DNA of 64,000 nucleotides from Lutibacter flavus (GTDB lineage: Bacteria; Bacteroidota; Bacteroidia; Flavobacteriales; Flavobacteriaceae), in NCBI RefSeq assembly GCF_900188355.1, contig NZ_FZNX01000002.1, positions 1 to 64,000 on the forward strand, given 5' to 3'. The number at the start of each line of letters is the position of its first letter. The stretch's first letter is position 1. The notes beneath the pieces were generated by a model, which had not been told where the DNA came from, did not search any database, and saw only the letters and a program-made list of their open reading frames with translations. Positions 17,564 through 27,643 of this stretch are shown piece by piece. Position numbers and translations under genes: made by a program.

Positions 17564-17565
17564 AA

Positions 17566-18198
17566 TTATTTTCTCCCAAAATCCGCAGGAATTTCACCCC
17601 AGGCTTTGGTTTCCCATTTTAATATTTTTGTCGTATAAGTATTCTCCTTAAGCCATTTTTCAGCGCGTTTAACAAAGTCAAAAAGAGGTTTATTTTCTGA
17701 AGTAATTTGTAAATTGGTACGGCACTGACCTTTCTTCACCCAACTAATAGCAATTCTAGAATCTGAATAAATTGGCAGATCACTATTATTTTTCTTTAAA
17801 TAACCCAAACCGTGAACTAATGCCAAAAATTCCCCAATATTATTAGTACCTTTTTCAAAAGGACCTTGAATAAATAATTGCTTTTTTGTTTTTGTATCAA
17901 CTCCCCTATACTCCATTTTCCCAGGGTTACCAGAACAGGCAGCATCTACCGAAATAGAATTTAAATTTGGTTTCCCAATTATTTTTAATGCCTCAGGAGA
18001 TAATTTTTCTTTTTTAGTTTCTTTCCCAACATAATCAATATATTTTCCTTTAAAAGCTTTATCAGCTTCCTCCTTTGATATAAATGATTTGTATTGAGCA
18101 CCTTTAAAATTAGCAATATGTTTTTTGCAGATAGCCCAAGAATTAAACACTCCTGTTTGGTGCCCATTCCAAATAACATAAAATTTTTTTTTAGCCAT
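17566..18198 (-). CDS. Ribonuclease H with N-terminal viroplasmin-like (hybrid-binding) domain
   Basis: 210 residues. An N-terminal RNase H1 hybrid-binding/caulimovirus-VI domain (KKFYVIWNGHQTGVFNSW, about 3-50) precedes the RNase H fold. Acidic catalytic residues are recognisable: Asp in SVDAACSGNPG, Glu in NIGEFLALVHG, Asp in YSDSRIAI and Asp in IPADFGRK. It degrades RNA in RNA-DNA hybrids. It is co-oriented with and 6 bp from purN, so the two are probably cotranscribed. A decayed copy lies at 15461-15775. Confidence 0.9.
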   Translation of the reverse strand: MAKKKFYVIWNGHQTGVFNSWAICKKHIANFKGAQYKSFISKEEADKAFKGKYIDYVGKETKKEKLSPEALKIIGKPNLNSISVDAACSGNPGKMEYRGVDTKTKKQLFIQGPFEKGTNNIGEFLALVHGLGYLKKNNSDLPIYSDSRIAISWVKKGQCRTNLQITSENKPLFDFVKRAEKWLKENTYTTKILKWETKAWGEIPADFGRK

Positions 18199-18204
18199 AT
18201 AAAA

Positions 18205-18771
18205 TTATTGACCTTTAATTACTTGTTCAATTATTTTTGGAAAGTACTCATATTCCAAAATATGCACTTTATTGGCAACATCTTCAGCCGAATCTGAAGG
18301 TAAAACATCAAAATTCTTCTGAAAAATGATTCCTCCTTCATCATAATTCTCATTTACAAAGTGAATTGTAATACCCGATTTTTTCTCTTTATTTTTTACA
18401 ACTGCCTCATGAACATGCATTCCATACATCCCCTTTCCACCATATTTTGGCAATAATGCAGGGTGAATATTTATTATTTTATTGGGAAAAGCTTCAATAA
18501 TTTTAGTAGGTATTTTCCATAAAAATCCAGCTAAAATTATATAATCAGCAGTTGATTTTAGTAAATTCAGCACCTTATCTGAGGTGAAAAAATCTTCTTT
18601 TTCAAAACTTATACCGCTTATTTTAAGTTGTTTAGCCCTTTCTAAAACTTTGGCATTCTTCTTGTTAGAAAGCACTTGTACAACAGAAATTGATTTACTG
18701 CCTTTAAAGTACTTTATAATGTTCTCGGCATTTGTTCCAGAACCTGAAGCAAGAATTACAATTCGTATCAT
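18205..18771 (-). CDS. purN: Phosphoribosylglycinamide formyltransferase PurN
   Basis: 188 residues. The N-terminal GAR-binding motif is ASGSGTNAENI, the active-site region is NIHPALLPKYGGKGMYG with its Asn-His pair, and HEAV..KNKEKKSGITIHFVNENYDEGGII matches the formyl-transfer domain in two adjoining blocks. It catalyses step three of purine synthesis using 10-formyl-THF. It is divergent from acpP, as in many Bacteroidota. Confidence 0.93.
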   Translation of the reverse strand: MIRIVILASGSGTNAENIIKYFKGSKSISVVQVLSNKKNAKVLERAKQLKISGISFEKEDFFTSDKVLNLLKSTADYIILAGFLWKIPTKIIEAFPNKIINIHPALLPKYGGKGMYGMHVHEAVVKNKEKKSGITIHFVNENYDEGGIIFQKNFDVLPSDSAEDVANKVHILEYEYFPKIIEQVIKGQ

Positions 18772-18885
18772 AAAATTAAATAATGTTGCACAAAAATAAA
18801 TTAAAATAATAGTAACTATTGCTTGTTAAAACAAAAAACTTACAAAATTATTTTTGACTAAATCATCTTTTATCAGTTAAATGAT

Positions 18886-18914
18886 TTTGAATTAAATAAA
18901 GTTTTATATTTTTG
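18886..18914 (+). promoter_or_regulatory. acpP promoter
   Basis: TTTG (18886-18889), a 17-nt spacer and TATTTTTG (18907-18914) match the Bacteroidota consensus. The predicted transcription start is near 18921, giving a leader of about 25 nt. Confidence 0.55.
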
Positions 18915-18945
18915 CCAAGTAATTAAATTTAAAATTAAACAAATT

Positions 18946-19182
18946 ATGTCAGACATTGCATCAAGAGTAAAAGCCATTATCGTAGATAAATTAGGCGTTG
19001 ACGAAAATGAAGTAACAACAGAAGCTAGCTTTACTAACGATTTAGGAGCAGACTCACTTGATACTGTAGAATTAATCATGGAATTCGAAAAAGAATTTGA
19101 TATTCAAATTCCAGACGATCAAGCTGAAAATATTGGAACCGTTGGTCAAGCGATTAGCTATATAGAAGAAGCTAAAAAGTAA
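18946..19182 (+). CDS. acpP: Acyl carrier protein
   Basis: 78 residues, acidic and helical. The phosphopantetheine serine is S37 in [13 protein letters not shown]. It carries growing acyl chains in type II fatty acid synthesis. It lies 7 bp before fabF and should be cotranscribed with it. The ATG is preceded by a good promoter. Confidence 0.97.
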   Translation: MSDIASRVKAIIVDKLGVDENEVTTEASFTNDLGADSLDTVELIMEFEKEFDIQIPDDQAENIGTVGQAISYIEEAKK

Positions 19183-19189
19183 TTTTTAT

Positions 19190-20440
19190 ATGGAAATAAA
19201 ACGAGTTGTTGTAACTGGACTTGGTGCGTTGACACCTATAGGGAATACTGTTGAACAATATTGGAATGGCCTTGTTAACGGAGTTAGCGGGGCTGCTCCA
19301 ATAACATATTTTGATGCTACCAAGTTCAAAACTCGTTTTGCCTGCGAACTTAAAAACTTTGATGTTAAAGATTTTATTGACAGAAAAGAAGCTCGTAAAA
19401 TGGATAGATTTACACAGTATGCTATGGTTGCTGCTGACGAAGCTATTCTTGATTCTAAATTAAATTTAGAGTCTTTAAATAAAGATAGGGCCGGAGTTAT
19501 TTGGGGCGCAGGAATTGGTGGATTGGAAACTTTTCAAAATGAAGTTTTAAATTTTGCATCAGGTGATGGCACTCCAAGATTTAACCCATTCTTTATTCCT
19601 AAAATGATTGCAGACATTGCACCTGGTCAAATTTCTATTAAATATGGATTTCGAGGACCAAATTTCGCAACTGTTTCTGCTTGCGCTTCTTCATCAAATG
19701 CTATTATAGACGCTTTAAATTACATTCGCTTAGGATATGCAGATGTAATGGTTTCTGGTGGTTCTGAAGCTACAGTAACAATTGCAGGAATTGGTGGCTT
19801 TAATGCTTTACAAGCACTTTCTACAAGAAATGATGATCCAGCAACGGCATCACGACCTTTTGATAAAGACAGAGATGGTTTTGTTTCAGGAGAAGGAGCT
19901 GGTGCACTTATTTTAGAGGAATACGAACATGCCATTGCTCGTGGAGCAAAAATTTATGCAGAAGTTGGTGGCGGAGGCTTATCAGCAGATGCTTATCATA
20001 TTACAGCGCCGCATCCAGAAGGATTAGGAGCCCGAAATGTGATGCTAAACTGTTTAAAAGATGCTGGTTTAAAACCAGAAGATGTAGACGCTATAAATAT
20101 GCACGGAACTTCAACTCCACTTGGAGATATTGCTGAATCTAAAGCAATAATGGAGGTTTTTGGTGAACATGCTTATACGCTTAACATTAATTCAACCAAG
20201 TCAATGACTGGTCACTTATTGGGTGCTGCTGGTGCTGTGGAAGCAATTGCTTCTATTTTAGCAATTAAACATGGTATAGTACCTCCTACAATAAATCATT
20301 TTACTGATGATGATCAAATTGACAGTAAATTAAATTTCACGTTTAATAAAGCACAAAAACGTGATGTGAAAATAGCCATGAGTAATACTTTTGGTTTTGG
20401 AGGACACAATGCTTGTGTGCTCTTTAAAAAATTTGAATAA
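19190..20440 (+). CDS. fabF: Beta-ketoacyl-ACP synthase II
   Basis: 416 residues, the standard length. The catalytic triad is C165 (VSACASSSNAI), H305 (NMHGTSTPLGD) and H342 (TGHLLGAAG). It condenses malonyl-ACP with acyl-ACP in chain elongation. It follows acpP and precedes rnc by 12 bp. Confidence 0.97.
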   Translation: MEIKRVVVTGLGALTPIGNTVEQYWNGLVNGVSGAAPITYFDATKFKTRFACELKNFDVKDFIDRKEARKMDRFTQYAMVAADEAILDSKLNLESLNKDRAGVIWGAGIGGLETFQNEVLNFASGDGTPRFNPFFIPKMIADIAPGQISIKYGFRGPNFATVSACASSSNAIIDALNYIRLGYADVMVSGGSEATVTIAGIGGFNALQALSTRNDDPATASRPFDKDRDGFVSGEGAGALILEEYEHAIARGAKIYAEVGGGGLSADAYHITAPHPEGLGARNVMLNCLKDAGLKPEDVDAINMHGTSTPLGDIAESKAIMEVFGEHAYTLNINSTKSMTGHLLGAAGAVEAIASILAIKHGIVPPTINHFTDDDQIDSKLNFTFNKAQKRDVKIAMSNTFGFGGHNACVLFKKFE

Positions 20441-20452
20441 TAGTACACCTGA

Positions 20453-21220
20453 ATGAACTTCATTCGAAAAATTATAGAAACTCGATCTAAAGAAGATGAG
20501 GCTTTTTATTATAATTTAAAAAAAATAATAGGATTTACTCCTAAAAATTTACAATTTTATAAAAAAGCTTTTATTCATCGTTCTATAAAAGAATTTGATA
20601 AATCAACAGGACTCCCTTTAAATTATGAACGCTTAGAGTTTTTAGGTGATGCCATGTTAAGTGCTGTTATTGCATCCCACCTATTTCAGGAAGTTCCTTC
20701 TGGAGATGAAGGATACCTTACTCAAATGCGTTCTAAAATTGTAAGTAGAGAGCATTTAAACGAACTTGGAAAAGATTTAGATTTATTTAGATTTGTAAGA
20801 AGTAACGTTACCAAATCTAAATTTGGAGAAAACATTCACGGAAATATATTTGAAGCTTTAATTGGGGCTATTTATTTAGATAGAGGTTATAATTATTGTA
20901 GAAAATTTATTTTTAAAAGGGTTATTATTCCATATGTAGATGTTCCAAAACTTGAAGGCAAAATAACAAGCTACAAAAGCTTATTTATTGAATGGTGCCA
21001 GAAAGTTAAAAAAGATTTTCTATTTGATGTTTATGATGATACTGGGAACGATACTGTAAAACATTTTAGTGTAAAGTTAGTTTTGGATGGCAAAATTATA
21101 GCTAAAGGTAGAGCAACTTCTAAGAAAAAGGCTGAAGAGACAGCAGCTAAAAGGGCTTATTACGCTTTTCAAAATGAAATATCAGATTTTAACTTAGAGA
21201 GCTCGAATACGATTTCGTAA
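20453..21220 (+). CDS. rnc: Ribonuclease III
   Basis: 255 residues. The signature ERLEFLGDAMLSAVI and the second acidic cluster (GNIFEALIGAIYLD) mark the endonuclease domain. A double-stranded RNA-binding domain covers about 175-245 (GKIIAKGRATSKKKAEETAAKRAY). It processes rRNA and other double-stranded RNA. The acpP-fabF-rnc order is widely conserved. Confidence 0.96.
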   Translation: MNFIRKIIETRSKEDEAFYYNLKKIIGFTPKNLQFYKKAFIHRSIKEFDKSTGLPLNYERLEFLGDAMLSAVIASHLFQEVPSGDEGYLTQMRSKIVSREHLNELGKDLDLFRFVRSNVTKSKFGENIHGNIFEALIGAIYLDRGYNYCRKFIFKRVIIPYVDVPKLEGKITSYKSLFIEWCQKVKKDFLFDVYDDTGNDTVKHFSVKLVLDGKIIAKGRATSKKKAEETAAKRAYYAFQNEISDFNLESSNTIS

Positions 21221-21280
21221 AATAATTAGTTACTGTTATTAAACAATAGTATTTTTACAAACTTAATTTTCATTCTTTAT

Positions 21281-21736
21281 ATGCAACTATTAACGTTTGA
21301 TTTAGAAGATGATTATTTATTAATTGGGATTCATTCAACCGAAGAAGATTATAGATTGGCTTTTCTAATAAACAAGCATTTAAAAACTAAGTTTATCAGA
21401 TATAAATCTAATTTAGATTTTAAAGATTCAAATGCTGAATTCCCCTTATTTGAATATAGAGATGAAAATAATTTTATTAATTATTATTTAATTAACAACA
21501 AACATTTACAGGTTGTTAATAAACAATATAAAGAAGGGTTATTTGGTGGTAATTACAGTACAACATCGTACTTATTACCAGAGAAAAAAAAAGTTGATTT
21601 CTTTTTAAAAATAGAAGGTTGTACTCAAAGTTCTATTTTAAAAATAGTGGAAAAACTAAATAATATAAATCAAATAATTACTTCATACTCAATTGAGACT
21701 AACACATTAAAATCAAAAAATAATCTAATTTTTTAA
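21281..21736 (+). CDS. IPExxxVDY-family protein (unknown function)
   Basis: 151 residues. LLPEKKKVDFFLKI near the C-terminal third corresponds to the motif that names this Bacteroidota family. There is no signal peptide or membrane segment, so it is presumably cytoplasmic. Its stop lies 2 bp before pyk, an arrangement typical of the phylum. The function is not known to me. Confidence 0.8.
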   Translation: MQLLTFDLEDDYLLIGIHSTEEDYRLAFLINKHLKTKFIRYKSNLDFKDSNAEFPLFEYRDENNFINYYLINNKHLQVVNKQYKEGLFGGNYSTTSYLLPEKKKVDFFLKIEGCTQSSILKIVEKLNNINQIITSYSIETNTLKSKNNLIF

Positions 21737-21738
21737 CA

Positions 21739-23175
21739 ATGGCTAAAAATAGAAAACGCACCAAAATAGTAGCAACTTTAGGTCCCGCTTGTGGAACTAA
21801 AGAAATTATGGAAAGTATGATGGAATCAGGTGTAAATGTATTCAGAATAAATTTTTCACATGCTGATTATTCCGACGTTGAGGAAAGAGTTAAAATAATA
21901 AGAGAAATTAACAAACGTAGAAACTTTCACGTTGCAGTATTGGCCGATTTACAAGGTCCAAAATTGCGTGTTGGAGTTATGGGAAATGGCGTAAAACTTG
22001 CACCCGGAGACACTTTTACTTTCACAACCGAAAAATGTGAGGGTACTAAGGAGAAGGCTTTTATGACTTATCAAAATTTCCCAAAAGATGTTAAAAAGGG
22101 TGAGCACATTTTAGTTGATGACGGTAAATTATTATTTGAGGTAACGGATACTGATGGTGATAAAAACGTTACTACAAAAGTATTGCGTGGTGGAAAATTA
22201 AAATCTAAAAAAGGAGTTAATTTACCAAATACGAAAATATCGTTACCTGCACTTACCGAAAAAGATCAGAAAGATGTGGTTTTTGCAATTGGATTGGATG
22301 TAGATTGGATTGCTTTATCTTTTGTTAGAACATCAGAAGATTTAATTGAATTACAAGAAATAATTAAAAAACATTCAGATCATAAAATACCAATTATTGC
22401 TAAAATTGAAAAACCTGAAGCAGTAGCTAATATTGATAAAATCACTCCTTTTTGTGACGCTTTAATGGTTGCTCGTGGAGATCTTGGTGTTGAAGTACCA
22501 ATGGAAAAAGTGCCACTAATTCAAAAACGTTTGGTATTAAAAGCTAAAAAAGCGCATATTCCTGTTATTATTGCAACTCAAATGATGGAAACTATGATTG
22601 ATAATCAGGTTCCAACAAGAGCTGAAGTAAATGATGTTGCAAACTCAATTATGGATGGTGCAGATGCAGTTATGCTTTCTGGAGAAACTTCTGTGGGAGA
22701 TTATCCGTTAGAAGTTATTCAACAAATGCGTAAAATAATTGAAAGTGTTGAAAATTCACCTTTAATTTCAATGCCAGAAGAATATATACAATGTATTAAT
22801 GACCGTTTTATTTCAAAAACTATATGCCATCAAGCGGCTTTAATGGCAAATAATATTAATGCTGAAGTAATTACTACTTTAACAGATTCTGGATTTACAG
22901 CATTTCAAATATCTTCATGGAGACCAAAATCTAATATTTTAGTGTTTTCATCTAACAGAAGAATTTTAGCAATGCTAAATTTATTATGGGGTGTTAAAGG
23001 TGTTTATTACGATCGTTTTGTAAGTACAGATCAAACTATTGAAGACATTAATAATTTAGCCGCAGAAAGAGGATATTTACGTGATGGTGATTACGCCATA
23101 AACATAACCTCAATGCCTGTAAAAGAAAGAGGTATGGCTAATACAATGCGTATTACAGAATTTAAAAAAGACTAA
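21739..23175 (+). CDS. pyk: Pyruvate kinase
   Basis: 478 residues. KIVATLGPACG opens the barrel, the substrate-site signature is IPIIAKIEKPEAV, MVARGDLGVE contributes the metal site, and MDGADAVMLSGETSVG closes the A domain. The B domain lies at about 70-165. It makes pyruvate and ATP from phosphoenolpyruvate. Its last four bases overlap the stop of the convergent DUF2891 gene. Confidence 0.97.
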   Translation: MAKNRKRTKIVATLGPACGTKEIMESMMESGVNVFRINFSHADYSDVEERVKIIREINKRRNFHVAVLADLQGPKLRVGVMGNGVKLAPGDTFTFTTEKCEGTKEKAFMTYQNFPKDVKKGEHILVDDGKLLFEVTDTDGDKNVTTKVLRGGKLKSKKGVNLPNTKISLPALTEKDQKDVVFAIGLDVDWIALSFVRTSEDLIELQEIIKKHSDHKIPIIAKIEKPEAVANIDKITPFCDALMVARGDLGVEVPMEKVPLIQKRLVLKAKKAHIPVIIATQMMETMIDNQVPTRAEVNDVANSIMDGADAVMLSGETSVGDYPLEVIQQMRKIIESVENSPLISMPEEYIQCINDRFISKTICHQAALMANNINAEVITTLTDSGFTAFQISSWRPKSNILVFSSNRRILAMLNLLWGVKGVYYDRFVSTDQTIEDINNLAAERGYLRDGDYAINITSMPVKERGMANTMRITEFKKD

Positions 23176-24281
23176 TTACTTTTTAGTATCGCATACAAAG
23201 CAAAAGAAGCAAGCCAATGGGCTCCGGCATATTCTCCAGAGTCCATTTTTTTATAACTAAACTCAAAATGTTTATTTGCTAAATTGATCATTTTTTTATT
23301 ATCTAAGGCAGTTCCCATTTCATACAAACACCAAGCTCTACTATAGTTTAACCCATCTAAATGAGCCAACTTTCCATCGGATCTATCTGTAACTTCCGCA
23401 ACCTCTAAATATAATTCCGGATTTTTTCTAAAATCAGGTAAAAATGTATCTAACCAAGGTATAAATTCTTCTTTTGGCAACACCTTCATCATTAAAGAAG
23501 CTTCTTGTAAACAAGGAGATAAAAAATCGAATCCTCCAGGCTCCCAGGTTAATGGACACCCTTGATCGTTTAAATAATATTCTTTTGCTTTTAAAACAAT
23601 TAGGGCTGCCAATTCTGGTGAATATTTTTTTGCATAATCTAGGGCAAAAGACATTCCAAAAGCGGTATTCGAATGCTCCCCTATTCTAATTGGATATTTT
23701 AATTTTGGTAAAAATTCAATGTATTTACGTACAATTATTTCAACCAACGGTTTTAGGTTTTCGTTTAATTGTTTGGCTTCATCTGTATCCCAATCTTGCA
23801 ATGTTTCAGAAACTTTTAGCAACCAGGCCCAACCATAAGTGCGCTCAAAATTTTTATTAAAAGCATCATCAAAATATGTTACTTCTTTTAGAATATTTTC
23901 TTTGGTGATATTTTGAAGTAATTTTTGTAAAACAGCTTCTTTATGCTCAAAATTGGGTACTTCTTTTAATATATTCAATAAAGTCCAATGCCCGTGAACA
24001 GAAGAATGCCAATCAAAACAACCATAAAAAGCAGGATGCAATTCTGATGGTTCTTTTAAATACGTACCATCTCCTAAAACCTGCCCTAATTTATTTGGAT
24101 ATTCCTGATCAATACATTCAAAAGCAAAATGATATAAATACGCAGCAGTTTTATCATTTAATTCTGGCTTCGGATAAACGGTATTATCAACCAATTTTAA
24201 ATCTTCTTTAGACGTTTTTTTAGTTTTATTACAGCTTACAAAACAAGAAATTATTACTAGAATTACAAATACTCTTTTCAT
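23172..24281 (-). CDS. DUF2891-family lipoprotein
   Basis: 369 residues with a lipobox (IISCFVSC). LHPAFYGCFDWHSSVHGHW is the hallmark block of DUF2891, and the rest has an alpha/alpha-barrel-like layout (GWAWLLKVSETL, NTAFGMSFALDYA, LTWEPGGFDFLSPCLQEA). No biochemical role is known to me; the fold hint suggests a glycan-related function, only as inference. It is 3 bp downstream of the M28 peptidase gene. Confidence 0.85.
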   Translation of the reverse strand: MKRVFVILVIISCFVSCNKTKKTSKEDLKLVDNTVYPKPELNDKTAAYLYHFAFECIDQEYPNKLGQVLGDGTYLKEPSELHPAFYGCFDWHSSVHGHWTLLNILKEVPNFEHKEAVLQKLLQNITKENILKEVTYFDDAFNKNFERTYGWAWLLKVSETLQDWDTDEAKQLNENLKPLVEIIVRKYIEFLPKLKYPIRIGEHSNTAFGMSFALDYAKKYSPELAALIVLKAKEYYLNDQGCPLTWEPGGFDFLSPCLQEASLMMKVLPKEEFIPWLDTFLPDFRKNPELYLEVAEVTDRSDGKLAHLDGLNYSRAWCLYEMGTALDNKKMINLANKHFEFSYKKMDSGEYAGAHWLASFALYAILKSN

Positions 24282-24284
24282 TTT

Positions 24285-26597
24285 TTAAAATTGAATGTTA
24301 GTTTTTATTACGGTTGCATCATTTAATACAAAAGGTGTTGGAATCATTGTTTTAGAACGTGGCTGGATTTCAAATGCTGGATTTGAATATAAATCATATT
24401 TGATTTCCAAAATATCAATATCAAATTGTTGATCTTTATTAACAACAAACTCCAAATCAATTAGTTCATTCTCGCTGGTTCTATAATAGCTCAAAATTGT
24501 TCCATAATCAATAGCTAAAACATACGCACTTTCTGCATCTTTCTTTAATGCTTCATCATTTACTTTAAACTGTTTAAATTTTATTGGTATTTTTGCTAAT
24601 AATTCAATTTTATTAGCATTTCTGTTAGAAACAATGCTTAAATACACTTTTCTATCTGAATTAATAATAGTATCAGAAATAATTGAAATTAATGGTTTTT
24701 CAAAATTCCTTATTTCGGTTTTAGTATGTAGTTTAATTTTTGTTTTATACTTACTTGCTGTGGTGTTTTTATCATAACTTCCACTTTCAGGGTTTTCTCC
24801 AAAAAACTGTTTTGTAAATTCATCGGTTGTTGAATTATAACTTGCCCAATAAGCTTCGTTTTTATTAGCATCTAAAACATATAAAATACTGTTTGGTTGT
24901 TTTCTGTCTAAATTATAAGATGCATATAAAGATGCCGATACTAAAGCCATTCCTCCTATTAACAAAAATAAACTAGCTAGTTTTTTCTGATTTTTATATT
25001 GTTGAAACACCGGAATCATAAACCCAAATAGCAATACTGTAAAAACCGAACTTATGGCCAGCATTTTTAAACCCAAACCTTCAGGTAGCATTTTTACTAA
25101 AGGCGCAAAAATTACAAGTACTGGAATTGATAAAATGGTAAATAATAACAAGGTTTTATCTTTAGTAGTTGAAAAAATTAAAATTGACAGCATTACCAAT
25201 AAAATAAGTACTGGTAAAATAAAAAACCCTGCTCCTTGTAAATAAAAAACAATACCTCCATTTATAAGAACCCAAAGTAATAATGGGGCCACTAACAAAT
25301 CTTGTGGGCTTCTTTTTTTAAAGAAGCCTTTATAAAACCAAAAACAGATTGCTAAAGTAAGTGCAACTACAACTGCTATATAATAATAGCCATTGTAGGT
25401 AAACCCGTGTAAAATATCGTTGTATTGCGGATGAATTTTTAATAACAATTTCCAACCATAAAAAGCAACCAGACTTGAGATTACTAAAGAAAAGACTAAA
25501 GGAATAAAACCTTTCAGAATTCCAATAACAGAAAGTCTCTTTTTTGAGATCCCAACAATAAGCAATCCTAAAAATAACAGCACACAAACTACAAACATTG
25601 GTAACACCCATGAAAACGGGTAATAAACCAACCCGAAATAAGGAAAATTAAAATAAACATAGTCTTGTGCTGCATTGAAATTTTCCAAATCACTGTTTGC
25701 AAAATAATTTAGAGTAGCCATTAAATAAGAAGCCTGATGGTTTAACGATTTTAAATCCATTCTCTCAAAAGAATCCTGCTCGGTATGATAGTCAAAATGA
25801 TCTCCAATAAAAGCAAAATTAAATCCGTCAATATTACCATCTTCTCTAAAAACAGTTAAATCTGTATCATTTGGCAACATTTTATAAATGCTATACATAA
25901 GTGAATTACCAACAGGATACGGCGTATTTGCATTCTGAAAAGCTTCAATTAATTTTTTGTTCCCCCCATTTGTTTCTAGCAGTATATAACTTGGTCCGCC
26001 ACTACCACGTGCTTCAAAATTTAAAACCAACCCAACATCTTTTGCCCAAGGGTGATGGTTTACAAAAGCATTGGCACCTAGTAACCCCAATTCTTCAGCA
26101 TCTGTAATACAAATAATTATATCATTTTTAGGCGTTTTATTTGTTGCTAAAAAAGCTCTTACGCCTTCTAAAATTGCTACTACTCCACTTCCTGCATCAC
26201 TTGCCCCTAAAGATGAGTGCGGATTAGAATCGTAATGAGATAATAACAACAGCGCTTTCCCATTTTCACTTCCTTTAATTCTGGCAAGTATATTTCTATT
26301 ATTTGTTGCTGCTCTCCATTTTTTATTTATAGCAACCTGTTCCTGAATTTCAACCTGCAATCCTAATTTTTCAAACTCATCTACAAGATAGTCTCTAACC
26401 ACTTCATGTTCTGGTGAACCGGTATAATGCGGTTTTTTAGTGATTTCTTTTAAATGATGTAAAGCATTGGAAGTTGAGAATTGAGTAGTTCCATTTGTGG
26501 TATTCGTTGTTGAAGGAGTTAAAGAATAAAAACTATAATAAATTATTGCAACTAAAATTAATAGTGATACAACCTGATAATTTTTTTTTGAAATCAT
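24285..26597 (-). CDS. Multipass membrane M28-family metallopeptidase
   Basis: 770 residues. One N-terminal membrane segment (8-24) precedes an M28 aminopeptidase domain with predicted zinc ligands H121 (LLSHYDS), D134 (ASDAGSG), E168/E169 (DAEELGLLG), E195 (NFEARGSGG) and H271 (HFDYHTEQD). About eight hydrophobic helices follow (about 320-560), then a soluble C-terminal domain. This matches the FXNA/Ermp1-like M28 layout known in Bacteroidota. The peptidase domain probably faces the periplasm. Confidence 0.88.
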   Translation of the reverse strand: MISKKNYQVVSLLILVAIIYYSFYSLTPSTTNTTNGTTQFSTSNALHHLKEITKKPHYTGSPEHEVVRDYLVDEFEKLGLQVEIQEQVAINKKWRAATNNRNILARIKGSENGKALLLLSHYDSNPHSSLGASDAGSGVVAILEGVRAFLATNKTPKNDIIICITDAEELGLLGANAFVNHHPWAKDVGLVLNFEARGSGGPSYILLETNGGNKKLIEAFQNANTPYPVGNSLMYSIYKMLPNDTDLTVFREDGNIDGFNFAFIGDHFDYHTEQDSFERMDLKSLNHQASYLMATLNYFANSDLENFNAAQDYVYFNFPYFGLVYYPFSWVLPMFVVCVLLFLGLLIVGISKKRLSVIGILKGFIPLVFSLVISSLVAFYGWKLLLKIHPQYNDILHGFTYNGYYYIAVVVALTLAICFWFYKGFFKKRSPQDLLVAPLLLWVLINGGIVFYLQGAGFFILPVLILLVMLSILIFSTTKDKTLLLFTILSIPVLVIFAPLVKMLPEGLGLKMLAISSVFTVLLFGFMIPVFQQYKNQKKLASLFLLIGGMALVSASLYASYNLDRKQPNSILYVLDANKNEAYWASYNSTTDEFTKQFFGENPESGSYDKNTTASKYKTKIKLHTKTEIRNFEKPLISIISDTIINSDRKVYLSIVSNRNANKIELLAKIPIKFKQFKVNDEALKKDAESAYVLAIDYGTILSYYRTSENELIDLEFVVNKDQQFDIDILEIKYDLYSNPAFEIQPRSKTMIPTPFVLNDATVIKTNIQF

Positions 26598-26661
26598 TTT
26601 TATAAATGTATTGTTCTAAATTAATTCATTTTTAGATTGTTTTTAAGAACTTCTTAAAAAA

Positions 26662-27009
26662 TTACTCTCTCCTAATCAACAAATAAAAATCGTTATCCAG
26701 TGCTAAATATCCCTGATCGTAAATATAATAATAGGTGTTCCCTGTTTTGGTAGTATAAATGGAAGTAAAAAAACTAAAATCAAAATTACCATCTAATAAC
26801 TTTGTTCTGGTCACTTTTGTTTTGCCTGTTGTATTTAAATCACAAAGTAACTTGTGGTTTTTTCGCAATCGATTATTAATATTTCTAATTAAATTTTTGC
26901 TTCCCTTGTTTACTTTATTGTTGTATGAATTTCTGCAATAATCTGAGCAGAATTTTTTATCAACTCTCCCAACTAGTTCTTCTCCACATTCTAAGCACGT
27001 TTTTTTCAT
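26662..27009 (-). CDS. Small zinc-ribbon protein of unknown function
   Basis: 115 residues. An N-terminal treble-clef-like motif C5xxC8 ... C21xxxC25 (CLECGEEL, FCSDYCRNSYNN) is followed by a basic helix (NNRLRKNHKLLCDLN) and a C-terminal part with aromatic residues. It may bind nucleic acid, but no family is assigned. It is monocistronic. Confidence 0.7.
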   Translation of the reverse strand: MKKTCLECGEELVGRVDKKFCSDYCRNSYNNKVNKGSKNLIRNINNRLRKNHKLLCDLNTTGKTKVTRTKLLDGNFDFSFFTSIYTTKTGNTYYYIYDQGYLALDNDFYLLIRRE

Positions 27010-27063
27010 AAGTTATTCCCAATTAAATTAAACTTTTATGTTTAGCTATGATACTCTAACAAA

Positions 27064-27135
27064 CAGATGATGCATTTCGTTTCACTACATTCAGAATGAC
27101 AACAATTGTCATTCTGAGTAATAACTAAGAACCTC
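27064..27135. repeat. Two GTCATTCTGA-type element ends placed head to head
   Basis: TCAGAATGAC (27091-27100) and GTCATTCTGA (27108-27117) form a 10-bp inverted repeat with a 7-nt loop. The sequence on the left looks like the right end of one element and that on the right like the left end of another. Confidence 0.6.
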
Positions 27136-27284
27136 AAATATACAATATATTATCCATTTACAAACGACTACAAACATTTACAACCGAAAGTAATTACATA
27201 CAAACCGAATAAAAATTTTGAATTGACAAATATTTGCACCGTTGAATTGACCAAATGATATTCAGCTTATTAAAACCTTATCTT

Positions 27285-27620
27285 ATGAATACGTTAAGAA
27301 ACAAAGTACAGTTAATTGGAAACTTAGGAAATGCTCCTGAAATTATTACATTAGACTCTGGAAAAAAATTAGCAAAATTTTCTATTGCAACAAATGAAAG
27401 TTACAAAAACGCCCAAGGCGAAAAAGTAACAGAAACACAATGGCACAATATTGTGGCCTGGAACAAAACCGCCGAGATAGTAGAACAGTATTTAGATAAA
27501 GGTAAAGAAGTTGCTGTTGAAGGCAAATTAACCACAAGAAATTATAACGACAAAGATGGTAATAAAAGATACGTTACAGAAATTGTTATAAATGAACTAT
27601 TGTTGTTAGGCACTAAATAA
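27285..27620 (+). CDS. ssb: Single-stranded DNA-binding protein (short form)
   Basis: 111 residues from MNTLRNKVQLIGNLG, the normal family start; the in-frame ATG at 27255 adds ten unconserved residues. A single OB fold is present (KFSIATNESY, TQWHNIVAWNKTAEIVEQYL, VAVEGKLTTRNY). It lacks the acidic DDDIPF-type tail, so it is probably an accessory SSB and not the main replication protein. Confidence 0.88.
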   Translation: MNTLRNKVQLIGNLGNAPEIITLDSGKKLAKFSIATNESYKNAQGEKVTETQWHNIVAWNKTAEIVEQYLDKGKEVAVEGKLTTRNYNDKDGNKRYVTEIVINELLLLGTK

Positions 27621-27643
27621 AACAAAAAAATTAACATTGAAAA

